A stretch of DNA of 64,000 bases, taken from JAOUEA01 sp963810915 (GTDB taxonomy: Bacteria > Actinomycetota > UBA4738 > HRBIN12). The DNA lies in NCBI GenBank assembly GCA_963810915.1, contig CAWEPH010000006.1:682001-746000 (forward strand), given 5' to 3'. How positions within the stretch are numbered: the first letter of the stretch is position 1; each line of letters begins with the position of its first letter. The notes below the pieces were generated by a model. The model searched no databases, was not told the DNA's origin, and saw only the letters and a program-made list of their open reading frames with translations. Shown piece after piece: positions 17,319 to 26,084 of the stretch. The translations under genes and the position numbers were made by a program.

Positions 17319-18497
17319 ATGTCCGATCCGCGCGATCGACCGCAGGTGATCCATGTCGCGACCCGCTACCTGCGCGGGGGCTCTGAAGCTCGGATCCAGG
17401 ACATCGTCCGAGCCCTGACGGACGTCGATCACCATCTGATCGTCGGGGCCGAGTCCGACGTGGATCTCGCTCGCGAACGACTCGCTCCGGCGTCCCTCAC
17501 GGTCGTTCCTTCGCTCGTTCGGGAGCCGAATCCGCCGTCGGACGTGTCGGCCTTCCTACGGCTGGTATCGCTGTTCCGCAGCATGCCCCATCACCTGTTG
17601 GTCACGCATCAATCGAAGGCGGGGATCCTCGGTCGTTCGGCCGGACGATGGGTGGGTCGGGCCGCCATCGTTCACTCGCTGTCGATGGCGAGCTTCGGCC
17701 CCGGCTACCCACGTTGGCAGGACTATCTGTTCCGCACCCTGGAAGCGCGACTCGCTCGAGTCACCGATGGGTACACGGTGGTCGGGGCCGACCTAGCAGG
17801 TCGCTACACGAAGATCGGCGTATCGCCCCACAAGTTCCATGTGGTGCGGTCCGATGCCGGGCTCTTCCCGCGGCGCGCGGTCGACCGGGTCGAGGCTCGC
17901 GAGATGACGGGGGTGCCGTTGGACAGGCCGATCGTCCTGTACCTCGGCAGTCTCGAGCCACGGAAGAACGTGCTGGACCTCGTCGACCTGCTCGATCGTT
18001 CGGTGCGTGCTCGGCCCTCGCACGGGCGGCCATTCCTCCTCGTGGCCGGACAAGGACCCCTCGAGGAGCCGTTGAGGGAATCGCTACGCCGACGCGATCT
18101 CGCCGGCGATTCCGCATTGCTGGGGTTCGTCGAACGGCCGGCATCCCTCATCGCCGCTGCGGACGCGCTCGTGCTCCTCAGCCGTGTGGAGGGACTTCCC
18201 CAAGTGTTGGTGCAGGCCGCTGCCGCGGGGACGCCGTTCGTCTCCTACGAGGTCGACGGAGCGCGCGAACTCCTGGATCTCGGTGCGGTGGGGGCCGTCG
18301 TTCCCACGGGCGACCTGCCCGCTGCCGCAGACGCCCTCGGCCGAGTCCTGTCGCTGGACCGTCCTGCGATGACCCTCGATCTCGCCTCGTGGTCACCCGA
18401 CGCGATCGCCGAGGGGTACCGGCGGGTCCTGCACCCCCTCGTGCACGCCTCCCTCGCGGGGCAGGAGCTCAGACCGCATCCCGTCCATCCTGCGTAG
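17319..18497 (+). CDS. GT-B glycosyltransferase (family 4-like)
   Basis: Glycosyltransferase of 392 residues. The C-terminal donor-binding half is clear: VLYLGSLEPRKNV, LVAGQGPLEEPL, LLGFVERPASLIAAADALVLLSRVEGLPQVLVQAAA, with the ER-EGLP-E type block expected for GT4. The N-terminal half holds YLRGGSEARIQDIV. It adds a sugar from a nucleotide donor to the lipid-linked repeat unit in the cytoplasm. It begins five bases after the response regulator stop, so it probably shares that transcript. Confidence 0.85.
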   Translation: MSDPRDRPQVIHVATRYLRGGSEARIQDIVRALTDVDHHLIVGAESDVDLARERLAPASLTVVPSLVREPNPPSDVSAFLRLVSLFRSMPHHLLVTHQSKAGILGRSAGRWVGRAAIVHSLSMASFGPGYPRWQDYLFRTLEARLARVTDGYTVVGADLAGRYTKIGVSPHKFHVVRSDAGLFPRRAVDRVEAREMTGVPLDRPIVLYLGSLEPRKNVLDLVDLLDRSVRARPSHGRPFLLVAGQGPLEEPLRESLRRRDLAGDSALLGFVERPASLIAAADALVLLSRVEGLPQVLVQAAAAGTPFVSYEVDGARELLDLGAVGAVVPTGDLPAAADALGRVLSLDRPAMTLDLASWSPDAIAEGYRRVLHPLVHASLAGQELRPHPVHPA

Positions 18498-18508
18498 CGT
18501 TCGTACGG
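18492..18508 (+). promoter_or_regulatory. Degenerate locus palindrome (copy a)
   Basis: GCGTAG-CGTTC-GTACGG keeps GTA-N7-TAC with flanking CG. It overlaps the stop codon of the glycosyltransferase. No TANNNT box lies at 42 bases, so function is doubtful. Confidence 0.3.
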
Positions 18509-18544
18509 TCGCCAGAGCTCGATCCGGCCCCTCGAACCGCCCAC

Positions 18545-18561
18545 GCGTAGGCCATTTACGG
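18545..18561 (+). promoter_or_regulatory. Degenerate locus palindrome (copy b)
   Basis: GCGTAG-GCCAT-TTACGG shares both outer halves with copy a, 53 bases upstream of it. It lies about 110 bases before the sugar-phosphate transferase start, a distance like that of the stronger sites, but the expected -10 box is not visible. Confidence 0.35.
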
Positions 18562-18668
18562 CGATCCACGCATGTCCGAACGATCGCCCGAGGAGACACT
18601 CGGCCGCACATCGTGGCCCGGGGGCGATCCGATGTTCTCCGGTGTCGGGTAGGGGAAGTGGGGCGCAC

Positions 18669-20045
18669 GTGGGGACATCGCAGTACGCAACCGACCGTAC
18701 GGTCGGGCGGCAGGCGGGGGATGCCGGCCGCGCGTCCGTCGTCGCACGGCTCGTGAAGGTGAGCGTCCCGACGGCCGATGCATGCGCGCTCGTGGCGGCC
18801 GTCGTGATCGTGGGCATCGCCCCGTGGAGCGTCGTCTACGCCACGATCGTCCTCTTGGGCCTGCATGTCGACCCCGCCCGAGCCGGGAGGATCTCGCCTC
18901 GGCTCTCCGCCGACGCCGGATGGCTCCTCGCCAGAGGGACGGTGCCCTTGGTGGTGCTCGTTCCGCTGGCAGCCGCCCTCGACGCGAACCCGGACTGGGC
19001 TCACCTGGTTCCGCTGTCGGTCGCGCTCCTGCTCCTCGGGCGCGGAGCGGCGTACGCGATCTCGCTCAGAGCGCGTGCCGTCGGTGCGATCGCCGAGCCG
19101 ACCCTCATCGTGGGCGCGGGCGATGTCGCCGACCAGCTCGCGGAGATCATGGCCCAGCATCCCGAGTACGGCCTCCGTCTGATCGGCTCCGTCGACGCCG
19201 CGGGGCGACGGGTGGGGGATCAACCGATGCTGGGCGATCCCCGAGACCTCGCGGCGGTCGTGGAGGTCTACGGGGTGCGCCGCGTCGTGATCGTCTACGG
19301 CGTCTCCGAGCGGGAGCTGGTCGAGACGCTGAGGTCGGCCGAGAGGACGCCCGTAGAGTTCCACCTCGTTCCTCGCCTGTGGGAGGTAAGTGCGATCGCC
19401 CCCATGGCGTCCAACGTCGACGACCTGTGGGGCATCCCGATCGTCCAGTTGCGGCGGCCGACGACGCGCGCGCGCAACCAGATCGTGAAACGCTGCTTCG
19501 ACGTCGTGGTGGGGTCGGTGCTGCTCGTGATCGCAGCACCGTTGATGCTCTTGATCGGCCTTGGGGTCCGACTCTCCGGCCCAGGTCCGATCCTGTTCCG
19601 TCAGAAGCGTGTGGGACTCGATGGGACCCTGTTCGAGATCATGAAGTTTCGCTCGATGCACGAGATCCACGACTCCGATACGCGGTGGTCCGTCGGCGAC
19701 GATGAGGGCATCACCCGCATCGGTCGGATCCTCCGAGCAACGAGCTTGGACGAACTCCCCCAGCTGTTCAACGTGCTGCGCGGGGAGATGTCCCTGGTCG
19801 GCCCCCGCCCCGAACGGCCGCACTTCGCAGATTCGTTCCGTGCGACCGTACCGAGGTACGACGGCCGGCATCGGGTGCGTTCCGGCATGACCGGTCTGCC
19901 GCAGGTCCGAGGGCTGCGCGGCGATACGTCGATCGAGGAACGCGCCCGGCTGGACAACACCTACATCGAGGAATGGACGCTCTGGGGAGACTGCGCCATC
20001 ATCCTGCAGACCATCAAGTGTGTGCTGACGGGACAGGGCGCGTGA
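18669..20045 (+). CDS. Initiating sugar-phosphate transferase (WbaP/CpsE-like)
   Basis: Protein of 458 residues that starts repeat-unit synthesis by moving a sugar-1-phosphate to undecaprenyl phosphate. Four hydrophobic segments lie in the first 150 residues, then a Rossmann-like region (TLIVGAGDVADQLAEIM), then a membrane segment and the catalytic domain. The catalytic domain shows KRCFDVVVG, PGPILFRQKRVG, FEIMKFRSM, LDELPQLFNVLRGEMSLVGPRP and RSGMTGLPQV. The GTG at 18669 fits the upstream AGGGGAAG; GTG at 18642 is an alternative. The sulfotransferase gene overlaps by four bases. Confidence 0.9.
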   Translation: MGTSQYATDRTVGRQAGDAGRASVVARLVKVSVPTADACALVAAVVIVGIAPWSVVYATIVLLGLHVDPARAGRISPRLSADAGWLLARGTVPLVVLVPLAAALDANPDWAHLVPLSVALLLLGRGAAYAISLRARAVGAIAEPTLIVGAGDVADQLAEIMAQHPEYGLRLIGSVDAAGRRVGDQPMLGDPRDLAAVVEVYGVRRVVIVYGVSERELVETLRSAERTPVEFHLVPRLWEVSAIAPMASNVDDLWGIPIVQLRRPTTRARNQIVKRCFDVVVGSVLLVIAAPLMLLIGLGVRLSGPGPILFRQKRVGLDGTLFEIMKFRSMHEIHDSDTRWSVGDDEGITRIGRILRATSLDELPQLFNVLRGEMSLVGPRPERPHFADSFRATVPRYDGRHRVRSGMTGLPQVRGLRGDTSIEERARLDNTYIEEWTLWGDCAIILQTIKCVLTGQGA

Positions 20046-20950
20046 GCGTGCAGCCGTCTCGGTCCAGCGCTCTGGAGGATCGAGGCGGAGCGCTGCCCGA
20101 CTTCCTCCTCATCGGGGCGATGAAGTGCGGCACGACGAGCCTCTACCACTACCTGCGTGATCACCCGCAGATCTTCATGCCCACCATCAAGGCGCCCGAG
20201 TTCTTCGCGGAAGAGTCGAACTGGGGTCGAGGGATCACGTGGTACCGACGACAGTTCGAAGGGGCCGGGCCCGGGGTGCTCGCGATCGGTGAAGCCTCGA
20301 ACGTGTACACGAAGTATCCGCGCTATCGAGGCGTGCCAGAACGCATCGCTCAACATATCCCCCACGCTCGACTCATCTACGTCGTCCGCGATCCGATCGA
20401 CCGGATCCGCTCCCACTACCAGACGCGGGTCACCGAGGGAACGGAGCGAGCGCCGATCGGCCGCGCGGTGCGCGAGAACCCGATCTACTTGGACTACAGC
20501 CGGTACGCGATGCAGCTCGACCGGTATCTGGATCATTTCCCCCGAGAACAGCTCAATGTCATCCGGGCGGAGGATCTCCGTGGCGACCGGCGGGCGACGG
20601 TGCAGGGCGTGTACGCCTTCCTCGGGGTGAGCTCCGACCACGTTCCCAACGACATGGACAGGGACTTCTACGAGACCAGGCACCGCGCCGCGAGGTCACC
20701 GGTGCCGCTGTGGCTGCGTAAGGGGTTGAAGCGCCACGTGCCGGCAGCCAAGCGGGCGAAGGAGCTGGAGAACAACATGGTCCGCGCGCTCCGAGGACTC
20801 CGGAGGAAGCCCGACGGTCCGCCGGCGCTTCCGGATCATCTCGTCATCCCCGACGACGTGCGTGCCGAGCTCGCCGATGCCCTGAGGGACGATGTGCGCG
20901 GTCTCCGCAGCTTCCTCGGGCCGGACTTCGACGGCTGGGGGATCGCGTGA
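20042..20950 (+). CDS. PAPS-dependent sulfotransferase
   Basis: Sulfotransferase of 302 residues. The 5'-phosphosulfate loop is LIGAMKCGTTSLYHYL at about 21-36, and the 3'-phosphate-binding motif is RLIYVVRDPIDRIRSHY. It transfers sulfate from PAPS, most likely to the sugar polymer or its lipid-linked repeat, since its GTG overlaps the stop of the initiating transferase. This predicts a sulfated exopolysaccharide and links the locus to the sulfate import operon at 24-28 kb. The acceptor is inferred from context only. Confidence 0.85.
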   Translation: MSVQPSRSSALEDRGGALPDFLLIGAMKCGTTSLYHYLRDHPQIFMPTIKAPEFFAEESNWGRGITWYRRQFEGAGPGVLAIGEASNVYTKYPRYRGVPERIAQHIPHARLIYVVRDPIDRIRSHYQTRVTEGTERAPIGRAVRENPIYLDYSRYAMQLDRYLDHFPREQLNVIRAEDLRGDRRATVQGVYAFLGVSSDHVPNDMDRDFYETRHRAARSPVPLWLRKGLKRHVPAAKRAKELENNMVRALRGLRRKPDGPPALPDHLVIPDDVRAELADALRDDVRGLRSFLGPDFDGWGIA

Positions 20951-21046
20951 AGCTCCCGACCGGTCGTTCGATGCAGGCGCCTGGTCGAGGGGGGTCCTAC
21001 GATCGCTGACGCGCGCCGCGTGTCTACGACCCAGGCGGGGCATCGC

Positions 21047-21063
21047 CGTACGAGTAGCTACCG
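21047..21063 (+). promoter_or_regulatory. Variant locus palindrome and -10 box before the PKD protein
   Basis: The right half CTACCG (21058-21063) is kept and the left half is shifted. The TAGCGT box at 21097-21102 starts 42 bases from the implied centre (21055), inside CCGTTAGCGTT, the same 11 bases as at 7383-7393. The ATG follows at 21173. Confidence 0.5.
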
Positions 21064-21172
21064 CAGACGGCCGACGCCATCCGTCGTGTTCGCCGTTAGC
21101 GTTGCCGGAGTCGGCATCCCGCCGTGGGGACGCAGTTGCTCCATGGCGAACCGGTCAGGGGAGGGTCAAGAT

Positions 21173-23020
21173 ATGCGTCGTGGAACACGACTGATCACCT
21201 GCTCATTGAGCATGGTTCTCACCTTGGCGACGATCGGGATGGGCACCGCACACGCGTTGACCAGCACGACGCAGCCTCAGCTCACCTTCAACCGGCTGAT
21301 CCAAACCTCGCCGTTCGCGGGAACGACGACCAAGGTGTCCGACAACGAGGGCAGCGCCTACGTCGCGAGTGACGACGCGTTCTGGATGGCGGACGACAAC
21401 GGCGACGCGCTGTGGGAGGTCGACCGCACGACCGGGACGCTGCGCCGGAAGATCGCACAGTCGGTCTTCATCAGCGCGCCTCGCTTCGGCGTCGGCGGCA
21501 CCGCCGGTCAGTCACGCACCGAAGACCTCGAGGCGCTCGCCTACGACGCGAACGCCGACATCATCTATGCCTTCTCCGGGAGCACGAGCGCGATCCCGAC
21601 GGTCTTCCGCCTGAAGCGGGACGCCAACCACCAGTTCCAGGTCGAGTCCTGGCAGCCCCTGCCGTCGGAGTGGACCGGCGCGGGGTGGCGCTTGGCCGAC
21701 GGCCTCCTCTACGTCGTCAACAGCGCGAACCTTCCGCACCTATGACTTCGCCACGAACACGTTCGGGCCCACGTTCTCGATCTCGGGGCTCTCGAAGGTC
21801 TACGGCATGGACTTCGATGACGCGACCGGCGACCTGCTGGCCGTCAACAGCAGTCAACGCCTCTACCGGGTGTCGATGACCACGCAGGACGATCCTGCCC
21901 GGATGGAACGGCATCAGCCTGACCGGGTTCGGCCTCCTCGACACCCGTGCGGTCGAGGTCATCGGTGAACAGGTGTTCATCACCGACGGAGCCGACACCA
22001 ACAAGCGGTCGTCATCGAGCCCGATGTTCCACGCGGTCTTCGTGTTCGACGTCAGCGGACCCGGCGGACCCGGTCCGACCGCGGGCTTCACGGCGACGCC
22101 GACCTCCGGGACGGTGCCACTCACCGTGAACTTCACGGACACGAGCACCGGCTCGCCGACGAGCTGGGCCTGGAACTTCGGGGACGGCGGCACGTCGACC
22201 TCGCCCTCGCCCTCGCACGAGTACACCGACACCGGGACCTTCACCGCGACCCTGACCGTGACCAATACGCAAGGATCCAGTTCGGCCTCGAGGACGATCA
22301 CCGTCAGCCAACCGTCGGCCCCGACCGCGAGCTTCACCGCGACGCCGATCACCGGGACGGCGCCACTCACCGTGAACTTCACGGACACGAGCACGGGCTC
22401 GCCGACGAGCTGGGCTTGGGACTTCGGGGACGGCGTCGGCACATCGACCGCGCAGTCGCCCTCGTACACGTACGACCACACCGGGACATTCACGGCGACC
22501 TTGACCGCGACCAACGGGCTGGGATCCACCTCGGCCACGAAGACGATCACCGTCAGCACCACGGCCGTCATCACGCCCACCGACGACACCCAGATCAACC
22601 TGTCGGGCGGACTCGTGCCCGGGTCCGCGCCGAGCTTCAGCGCGGACGGCTCGCCGGTGAGCGACGGCCTGCTCAGGTTCACCGTCAACGTCGGGGGCCA
22701 GATCACGGGCGCCAGGCTCCGCGTGTACTGCGTGGACGCCTCCTCCGCGGGCGGCACCTTCTACGCCGCCGCCGAGACCAACCCCGCCTGGAGCGAGAAC
22801 ACGGTGACGTGGGCAACCGCCCCCGTAGCCGGCGCCGAGCTACGGCACCCTGGGAGCGGTCAAGGTCGGGCTCTGGTACGAGATCGACCTCAAGACCCTC
22901 GTGACGGCGAACGGTACCTACACCCTGCGGATCAAGAACACCTCGACCAACGGCGCCGACTACGCCACGAAGGAGGGGGCGGCCGGACTCGCTCCCCAGC
23001 TCGTGGTGACGACCGCCTGA
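21173..23020 (+). CDS. Secreted PKD-repeat protein with DNRLRE-like C-terminus (three frame jumps)
   Basis: A signal peptide (MRRGTRLITCSLSMVLTLA, cleavage after AHA) leads into a repetitive domain resembling a beta-propeller (EDLEALAYDANADIIYAFSG, GMDFDDATGDLLAVNS). Two PKD domains follow, then a DNRLRE-like beta-sandwich ending APQLVVTTA. Jumps near 21,738, 21,890 and 22,842 must be bridged; every segment reads as the same family, so indels are likelier than decay. GGAGGG precedes the ATG at 21173. It shares the tail-domain type and promoter motif with the metallophosphoesterase at the other end of the locus. It is likely extracellular and matrix-associated. Confidence 0.7.
22075..22557 (+). 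repeat. Tandem PKD-domain DNA repeat
   Basis: Two in-frame copies (22075-22308 and 22321-22557) encode near-identical PKD domains sharing PLTVNFTDTSTGSPTSWAW and FGDG. The DNA is almost identical over the FTDTSTGSPTSWAW block, pointing to a recent duplication that could vary in copy number. Confidence 0.85.
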
Positions 23021-23051
23021 ATCGGGTTCCAGCTCCTACGCGTCTGCGAGG

Positions 23052-23521
23052 ATGGCCCGCATGCTCCGGGCCGCCTTCCTCGCGCTCGCCGTCGTCGCTC
23101 TCGCCGCGTGCGGCGACGACCACTGCCCCGACGCGAACACCACTCCCGGTCACATCACGTTCGCGAACGGAGCCCAGCTCACGATGCGGCTCGCGGACGA
23201 TGCGCAGGAGCGCGCGGACGGGCTCATGAACGTGACGTCGCTACCTCCGAACGAAGGGATGGCGTTCCTTTTCGACGGTCCCACCGACGCGACGTTCTGG
23301 ATGAAGGACACGCCGCTCCCCCTGTCCGTCGCGTTCGTCTCGAACCGGAAGATCGTCGCGATCCGCGACATGGCGCCGTGCACGGCGGACCCCTGCCGGA
23401 CGTACGCTTCCCCATCGACGTACACGATGGCCGTCGAGGCGAACCAGGGGTGGTTCGCCCGTACACGGCGATCGAGGTCGGCGACCGAGTGGAGAGCTTC
23501 GATGGACCGTTCTGTCAGTGA
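23052..23521 (+). CDS. DUF192 lipoprotein (one frame jump)
   Basis: A lipoprotein signal (ALAVVALAACGDD, lipobox Cys near residue 20) precedes a DUF192 domain: ERADGLMNVTSLPPNEGMAFLF and FWMKDTPLPLSVAFV are its signature blocks. The domain ends TAIEVGDRVESFDGPF after a one-base jump near 23,462 and stops at the TGA 23519-23521. The unshifted frame runs on into the next gene instead. DUF192 proteins are small secreted or periplasmic proteins of unknown function. Confidence 0.75.
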
Positions 23522-23834
23522 AGGCCCTGAGGACTGCCTGCTCTGCCGCGCGGAGCGCGTCACCGACTGGTTCCACGAGGACGACGACTGCTGGGTGGCC
23601 GAGTGCGTGGTCTGCCGCACCCCCATGGTCGTGTGGCGCACCCACGGCCTGCCCGAGGCCGCGCACGAGGCGCGCCTCCTGGCCCACCTCGAGCGCGTGG
23701 CCGCCGAGCGCTACGGCGACGAGGGCTACTGGGTCGATCCCGAACGCCGCCGCATCCCCGATCACTGGCACGCGCACGCGCGGCCGGCGGGCGAGTTCTT
23801 CGATCCCAAGAGCTCGCTCTACGGACGCACCTGA
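23502..23834 (+). CDS. Conserved protein with two CxxC pairs
   Basis: Protein of 110 residues. DCLLCRAERVTDWFHEDDDCW and ECVVCRTPMVVWRTHG give two CxxC pairs about 23 residues apart, suggesting one bound zinc. The rest is charged and rich in His and Glu (HEARLLAHLERV, DHWHAHARPAGEFFDP). I do not recognise a named family; the opening resembles the start of HIT proteins but the HxHxH motif is absent. The ATG at 23502 lies inside the end of the DUF192 gene, so the two are probably coupled. Confidence 0.6.
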   Translation: MDRSVSEGPEDCLLCRAERVTDWFHEDDDCWVAECVVCRTPMVVWRTHGLPEAAHEARLLAHLERVAAERYGDEGYWVDPERRRIPDHWHAHARPAGEFFDPKSSLYGRT

Positions 23835-23909
23835 GCGACGGGGCCGACGCTCCGATTGTTGCGGACTTGTGACTTCTGCCGCTCGCGCGCGGGTTGAGCC
23901 CTCGGTTGC

Positions 23910-23939
23910 TTGACACCTGTGGGTCGCCGCAGGCATCCT
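23910..23939 (+). promoter_or_regulatory. Probable sigma-70-type promoter of the sulfate operon
   Basis: A perfect TTGACA (23910-23915) is followed, after a near-standard spacer, by CATCCT (23934-23939) as a weak -10. It sits about 180 bases before sbp, leaving a long 5' leader. Confidence 0.5.
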
Positions 23940-23945
23940 GGGGCC

Positions 23946-24119
23946 CGCGCAGCTGTTCGACCGGACCACCGGAGACACGGCTGCGACGCACCGCCGCTCC
24001 CCGCGGGGTTCACCCTCGGGCGACGGCACGAAGTTCTTTTCGGTTGACCGGACCACCGGAGGCCGAGCACCCAGAGGCCACCGGCTGCTCGGCATGCCGG
24101 TCGATCGAAAGGAGCTCGG
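23946..24119 (+). promoter_or_regulatory. Structured 5' leader of the sulfate transport operon
   Basis: The leader holds two copies of GACCGGACCACCGGAG (23959-23974 and 24046-24061). After the second copy, GACCGG (24046-24051) can pair with CCGGTC (24097-24102), and inside that GCCGAGCA (24062-24069) pairs perfectly with TGCTCGGC (24086-24093). The fold ends just before the AAAGGAG ribosome site, so it could gate translation. It does not match a SAM or other riboswitch consensus known to me. Regulation by sulfur status is inferred from position. Confidence 0.45.
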
Positions 24120-25212
24120 ATGCCCATCCGTCTCAGGAGGGTCTACGACGCGGCGCTCGTCGTGCTCGTGATCCTCATCCTCGCCGCGTGCTCTGCGAGC
24201 AACGCGTCGGACTCATCCACCAGCGCCAGCGGCGGCTCATGCACGCCGTCGGACAGCCCCACCATCACCTTCCTCGCGTACAGCACGCCGCAGGAGGTCT
24301 ACGACGCCAAGATCATCCCGGCGTTCAAGTCCATGTGGAAGGACAAGCACGACGGCCAGATCGTGAACTTCCTGGAGTCCTACGGCCCCTCCACGACCCA
24401 GGCCCAGAACGTCGTGAACGGCCAGCCCGCCGACGTCGTGGCGCTCTCGCTCGCCCCCGACGTGGACACGATCGAGCAGGCCGGCCTGATCACCCACGAC
24501 TGGACCGACGCTCCCGACGGCGGCATGGTCTCGTCCTCCGTGGTCGTGTTCGACGTCCGCCCCGGCAACCCCAAGGGCATCAAGGACTGGAACGACCTCG
24601 CCAACGTCCGGCACCCAGGTCCTCACGCCCGACCCCGCCCAGAGCGGCGGCGCGCGGTGGAACCTCGTCTCCCTGTGGGGCTCCGCGCTCCGCGGCGACG
24701 TGCCCGGCATCGCGAAGAACGACGAGTCCGGCGCCACCAAGCTGATGAACGACGTCACGGGCAACGTGGTCGCCTACGACAGCTCGGCCCGGAGCTCGAT
24801 CCAGAACTTCGAGGACGGCAACGGCGACGTGGCCATCACCTACGAGAACGAGGTGAAGACCGCCGAGGCGGCCGGACTCCCGGACGAGGCCGTCTACCCC
24901 AAGGGGTCGGTCCTGATCGAGAACCCGGTGGCCGTCGTGGACAAGAACGTCGACGAGCACTGCGTCCGTGACGTGGCCGAGGCGTTCGTGAGCTTCCTGC
25001 ACACGAAGGAGGCCAAGGCCTACTACGCCGACCCCGGCTTCCTCCGCTCGACCGACGTCGCCAAGGCCCAGGCCGGCGACCCGGCGAACGGGTACCCCGC
25101 GATCCAGGACCTCTTCACGGTCGAGGACCTCGGGGGCTGGGACGCGCTGAACGAGAAGCTGTTCAGCGACAACGGCATCGCAACGCAGGCTGTGGCCAAC
25201 TCCGGCCAGTAG
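24120..25212 (+). CDS. sbp: Sulfate/thiosulfate-binding lipoprotein (one frame jump)
   Basis: Periplasmic-type solute-binding protein with lipobox LILAACSAS. Family blocks include FLAYSTPQEVYDAKIIPAF, ESYGPSTTQAQNVVNGQPADVVALSLAPDVD and, after the jump, QSGGARWNLVSLWGSAL, YENEVKTA and GSVLIENPVAVVD. The shift lies near 24,612, where about two bases seem lost between LAN and the expected PGTQVLTPDP. It delivers sulfate to the CysT-CysW permease encoded next. A purine-rich site precedes the ATG. Confidence 0.85.
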
Positions 25213-25226
25213 CCGAAAGGACGACG

Positions 25227-26084
25227 ATGAGCAGCGCCGCGCAGATCACGACCCGCAGTCGGACCCGGTTCTCCCCGCGGTCAGCTGCGCGGCTGCGGCG
25301 GCTGAGCTTGCGCGGCGCTGCCATCGTCTATCTCGGGGGCATGGTGCTCCTGCCCGTGGTCGCCCTGTTGGTGAAGGGCTTCTCGGCAGGCTTCGGCTCC
25401 CTCTCGCACGCGCTGTCCGCGCCGGGGGCCCTCGCCGCCATCCGCCTCACCCTGATCACGGCCACCCTCACGGCGGTCATCAACGCCGTGATGGGCACCC
25501 TGCTCGCCTACGTGATGGTGCGCTACCGCTTCCCGGGCCGCGCGCTGCTCTCCACGGTGGCGGACCTCCCCATCGCGATCCCCACGCTGGTGACGGGCCT
25601 GATGCTGGTCGCGATCTACGGGCCCAACGCACCCATCGGGAAGTTCCTCGCGGACGCGGGCATCAAGGTCATCTTCGCGCCGCTCGGGATCGAGCTGGCG
25701 CTGCTCGTGGTCACCCTCCCGTTCGTCCTGCGCACCGTGCAGCCGGTGCTGCTGGAGCTCGACCCCGCCGAGGAGGAGGCAGCCACCACCCTCGGCGCCA
25801 ACGGGTGGACCACCTTCCGCAAGGTCGTGCTCCCCACGATCCGTCCCGCGATCGCTGCTGGAGCGCTGCTGTCGTTCGCGCGCGCGTGCGGGGAGTTCGG
25901 CAGCATCGTGATCGTCTCGGGCAACATCGTGAACAAGACGCTCACGGCGCCCGTCTACATCTTCCAGCTCACGAGCCAGTTCCGCTTCGAGGAGGCCGCC
26001 GCGGTCGCGTCGCTCCTCTTCGGGATCTCGTTCGTGATGGTCATGATCACCGCGCGTCTCCTCCAGCGGAAGGAGTCGGCGTGA
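25227..26084 (+). CDS. cysT: Sulfate ABC transporter permease CysT
   Basis: Permease of 285 residues with about six membrane segments. The cytoplasmic EAA loop (EEEAATTLGANGWTTFRKVVLPTIRPAI) docks onto the ATPase. DLPIAIPTLVTGLML and ACGEFGSIVIVSGN are typical of CysT/CysU. It follows sbp by 14 bases and overlaps cysW by four (GTGA). Confidence 0.9.
   Translation: MSSAAQITTRSRTRFSPRSAARLRRLSLRGAAIVYLGGMVLLPVVALLVKGFSAGFGSLSHALSAPGALAAIRLTLITATLTAVINAVMGTLLAYVMVRYRFPGRALLSTVADLPIAIPTLVTGLMLVAIYGPNAPIGKFLADAGIKVIFAPLGIELALLVVTLPFVLRTVQPVLLELDPAEEEAATTLGANGWTTFRKVVLPTIRPAIAAGALLSFARACGEFGSIVIVSGNIVNKTLTAPVYIFQLTSQFRFEEAAAVASLLFGISFVMVMITARLLQRKESA

Noticed and set aside
18492..18561. Full membership of the two 18.5-kb motifs in the palindrome regulon
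   Set aside because: They keep GTA-N7-TAC but lack a TANNNT box at 41-42 bases, so they are listed only as degenerate sites.
23946..24119. SAM-type riboswitch before the sulfate operon
   Set aside because: The conserved core sequences of SAM riboswitches are absent; only paired segments and a direct repeat are visible, so I report an unclassified leader.
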